Below are positions 12,394-13,162 of a stretch of DNA of 13,162 nt, piece by piece. Under the pieces are notes generated by a model that did no database searches, had not been told where the DNA came from, and was given only the letters and a program-made list of their open reading frames with translations. Made by a program: the position numbers and the translations under genes. Every line of letters starts with the position of its first letter. The stretch's first letter is position 1. Origin of the DNA: an uncultured Altererythrobacter sp. (GTDB lineage: Bacteria; Pseudomonadota; Alphaproteobacteria; Sphingomonadales; Sphingomonadaceae). The stretch spans positions 1 through 13,162 of the forward strand of contig CAMPGP010000035.1 of the NCBI GenBank assembly GCA_946885545.1, in the 5' to 3' direction.

Positions 12394-12860
12394 GATTTGA
12401 CGAGGCGGATGTGATCGTGGATCGGCCAGGCGCGGCAACCTTCTATGCCGGTAGCCTGGTCGGCTCGGCGTTCGTCTTCCTGATGCTCCTCGCGCTGTTC
12501 TTCGTCGCGTCGCTGTGGAGCGGCAGCTCGATCGTGATTGCGATGTCGGTACTCATCTTCGGCGGGCTTTGGGGCGGGTTCATCTCCATTCTGCTGGCCT
12601 TCCTCGTCGTCGGCCCGATCGGCACGGCCATCGGTGTAGCGCTCGCTCGATTGGCGCCGCCCGGCAAGTGGCACGGCGCGACCAACGGGGCCGCAACCGG
12701 CGTGATCCTGCTGGCCCTCGTTCTCACTTTCACGCCCGGCGCCACGCGCAACCTCGATGTCGGGACGCAACTCTTCGCCGTGGCCTTCCTGCTCGCAGGC
12801 GCCATCGCCGGATGGATGGTCCAGAGCTGGTACCTTTGCTGGCCGGTCAGGCCGGAGTGA
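12390..12860 (+). CDS. Multi-pass membrane protein of unknown function
   Basis: This 156-residue inner-membrane protein has hydrophobic helices at about 19-41, 47-60, 63-86, 102-115 and 126-145, so four or five membrane spans with short loops. The N-terminus (MRFDEADVIVDRPGAATFY) is hydrophilic and likely cytoplasmic. A Gly-rich pattern (GGLWGGF, GPIGTAIG) runs through the middle. No catalytic motif is evident and I do not recognise the family. The ATG at 12390 overlaps the desaturase stop (ATGA), and there is no strong ribosome site, so translation is probably coupled. Its position as third gene suggests a role linked to the desaturase or the membrane. Its last 14 bp overlap the end of the opposing nhaC-type gene. 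Confidence 0.85.
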   Translation: MRFDEADVIVDRPGAATFYAGSLVGSAFVFLMLLALFFVASLWSGSSIVIAMSVLIFGGLWGGFISILLAFLVVGPIGTAIGVALARLAPPGKWHGATNGAATGVILLALVLTFTPGATRNLDVGTQLFAVAFLLAGAIAGWMVQSWYLCWPVRPE

Positions 12861-13162
12861 CCACGGCTGGCTTCAGCCCCTTGCCCGTGAAGCGGTGGCG
12901 TGCGGCCATCAGCAGGCCGAAGACCGGGCCGAGCCAGCAGAATACCGCCCAGGGAGCGTAGGCGAGGGTGGCGACGCCCAGGGTCGAGGCCATGAACAGC
13001 GCGGAGACGGTCCACGGCATCAGCGGCTCGGTCACGGTGACGGAATCGGCCAGCGCGCGGCTGAGGTTTTCGGGGGCGAGGTCGCGCTCGGCGTAGGAGG
13101 GGCGGAACAGGCCGCCGACGACCAGCGCGGTCACCCCGCCGTGGCTGGTGATCCCGACCATC
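12847..13162 (-). CDS. NhaC-type Na+/H+ antiporter, C-terminal part
   Basis: About the last 104 residues of an inner-membrane sodium/proton antiporter of the NhaC family are visible; the gene enters from the right edge. The motif set is characteristic: a Gly/Val-rich membrane end (SHGGVTALVVGGLFRPSY), the conserved loop LAPENLSRALADSVTVTEPLMPW, then membrane helices through MASTLGVATLAYAPWAVFCWLGPVFGLLM and a short basic cytoplasmic tail (RHRFTGKGLKP). The family exchanges Na+ for H+ to hold pH and salt balance, fitting a marine or brackish lifestyle but not proving it. The stop at 12847 lies inside the 3' end of the convergent membrane-protein gene, giving a 14-bp tail-to-tail overlap. Confidence 0.9.
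   Translation of the reverse strand, partial: MVGITSHGGVTALVVGGLFRPSYAERDLAPENLSRALADSVTVTEPLMPWTVSALFMASTLGVATLAYAPWAVFCWLGPVFGLLMAARHRFTGKGLKPAVVTPA

Overview
The window looks like chromosomal DNA from an alphaproteobacterium, most likely Sphingomonadales (Erythrobacteraceae or Sphingomonadaceae type). This rests on the high GC content with strong GC3 codon bias, the domain style of the proteins, and the mix of leaderless and Shine-Dalgarno starts. It is an inference from composition and family likeness, not from a marker gene. No tRNA, rRNA, CRISPR array, transposase, phage gene or attachment site was seen, so the stretch reads as ordinary core and housekeeping sequence with a few less-described genes.

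Layout. Bases 1-672 (minus) hold the 5' part of nrdA, the large subunit of class I ribonucleotide reductase, which runs off the left edge. About 216-263 bp upstream of its start lie two NrdR-like boxes whose centres are 32 bp apart. Bases 1262-1759 (minus) encode a small exported protein with a TonB-C-like domain. It has a clear TTGACA promoter and is followed by a nested hairpin. Bases 2193-3773 (minus) are nadB (L-aspartate oxidase). It is divergent from an operon of two exported hydrolases: an endonuclease/exonuclease/phosphatase-fold lipoprotein at 3841-4671 and a PHB-depolymerase-type esterase at 4668-5585. A small coiled-coil ORF follows. A 29-bp imperfect palindrome sits between the divergent genes.

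Bases 5839-6786 (minus) are a YadG-type ABC ATPase with no permease nearby. A codirectional plus-strand series follows: a zf-CHCC zinc-finger protein (6866), tldD (7158), two tandem paralogous exported two-cysteine proteins (8639 and 9066), and a DUF924 protein (9472). The first two of these appear to have leaderless promoters. Bases 10025-10999 (minus) encode a nitronate monooxygenase family flavoprotein.

Divergent from it is a tightly overlapped three-gene unit at 11111-12860: an ArsR-type winged-helix regulator without metal-site cysteines, a membrane fatty-acid desaturase with an altered second histidine box, and a four- to five-helix membrane protein. A perfect 16-bp palindrome lies just upstream of the regulator start. 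The right edge holds the C-terminal part of an NhaC-type Na+/H+ antiporter (minus), whose 3' end overlaps the membrane-protein gene.

The most system-like signal is the ArsR-desaturase-membrane-protein unit with its own operator. The next is the nrdA gene, which appears to lack an N-terminal ATP-cone but has paired NrdR boxes. No wholly new defence or mobile system is evident.
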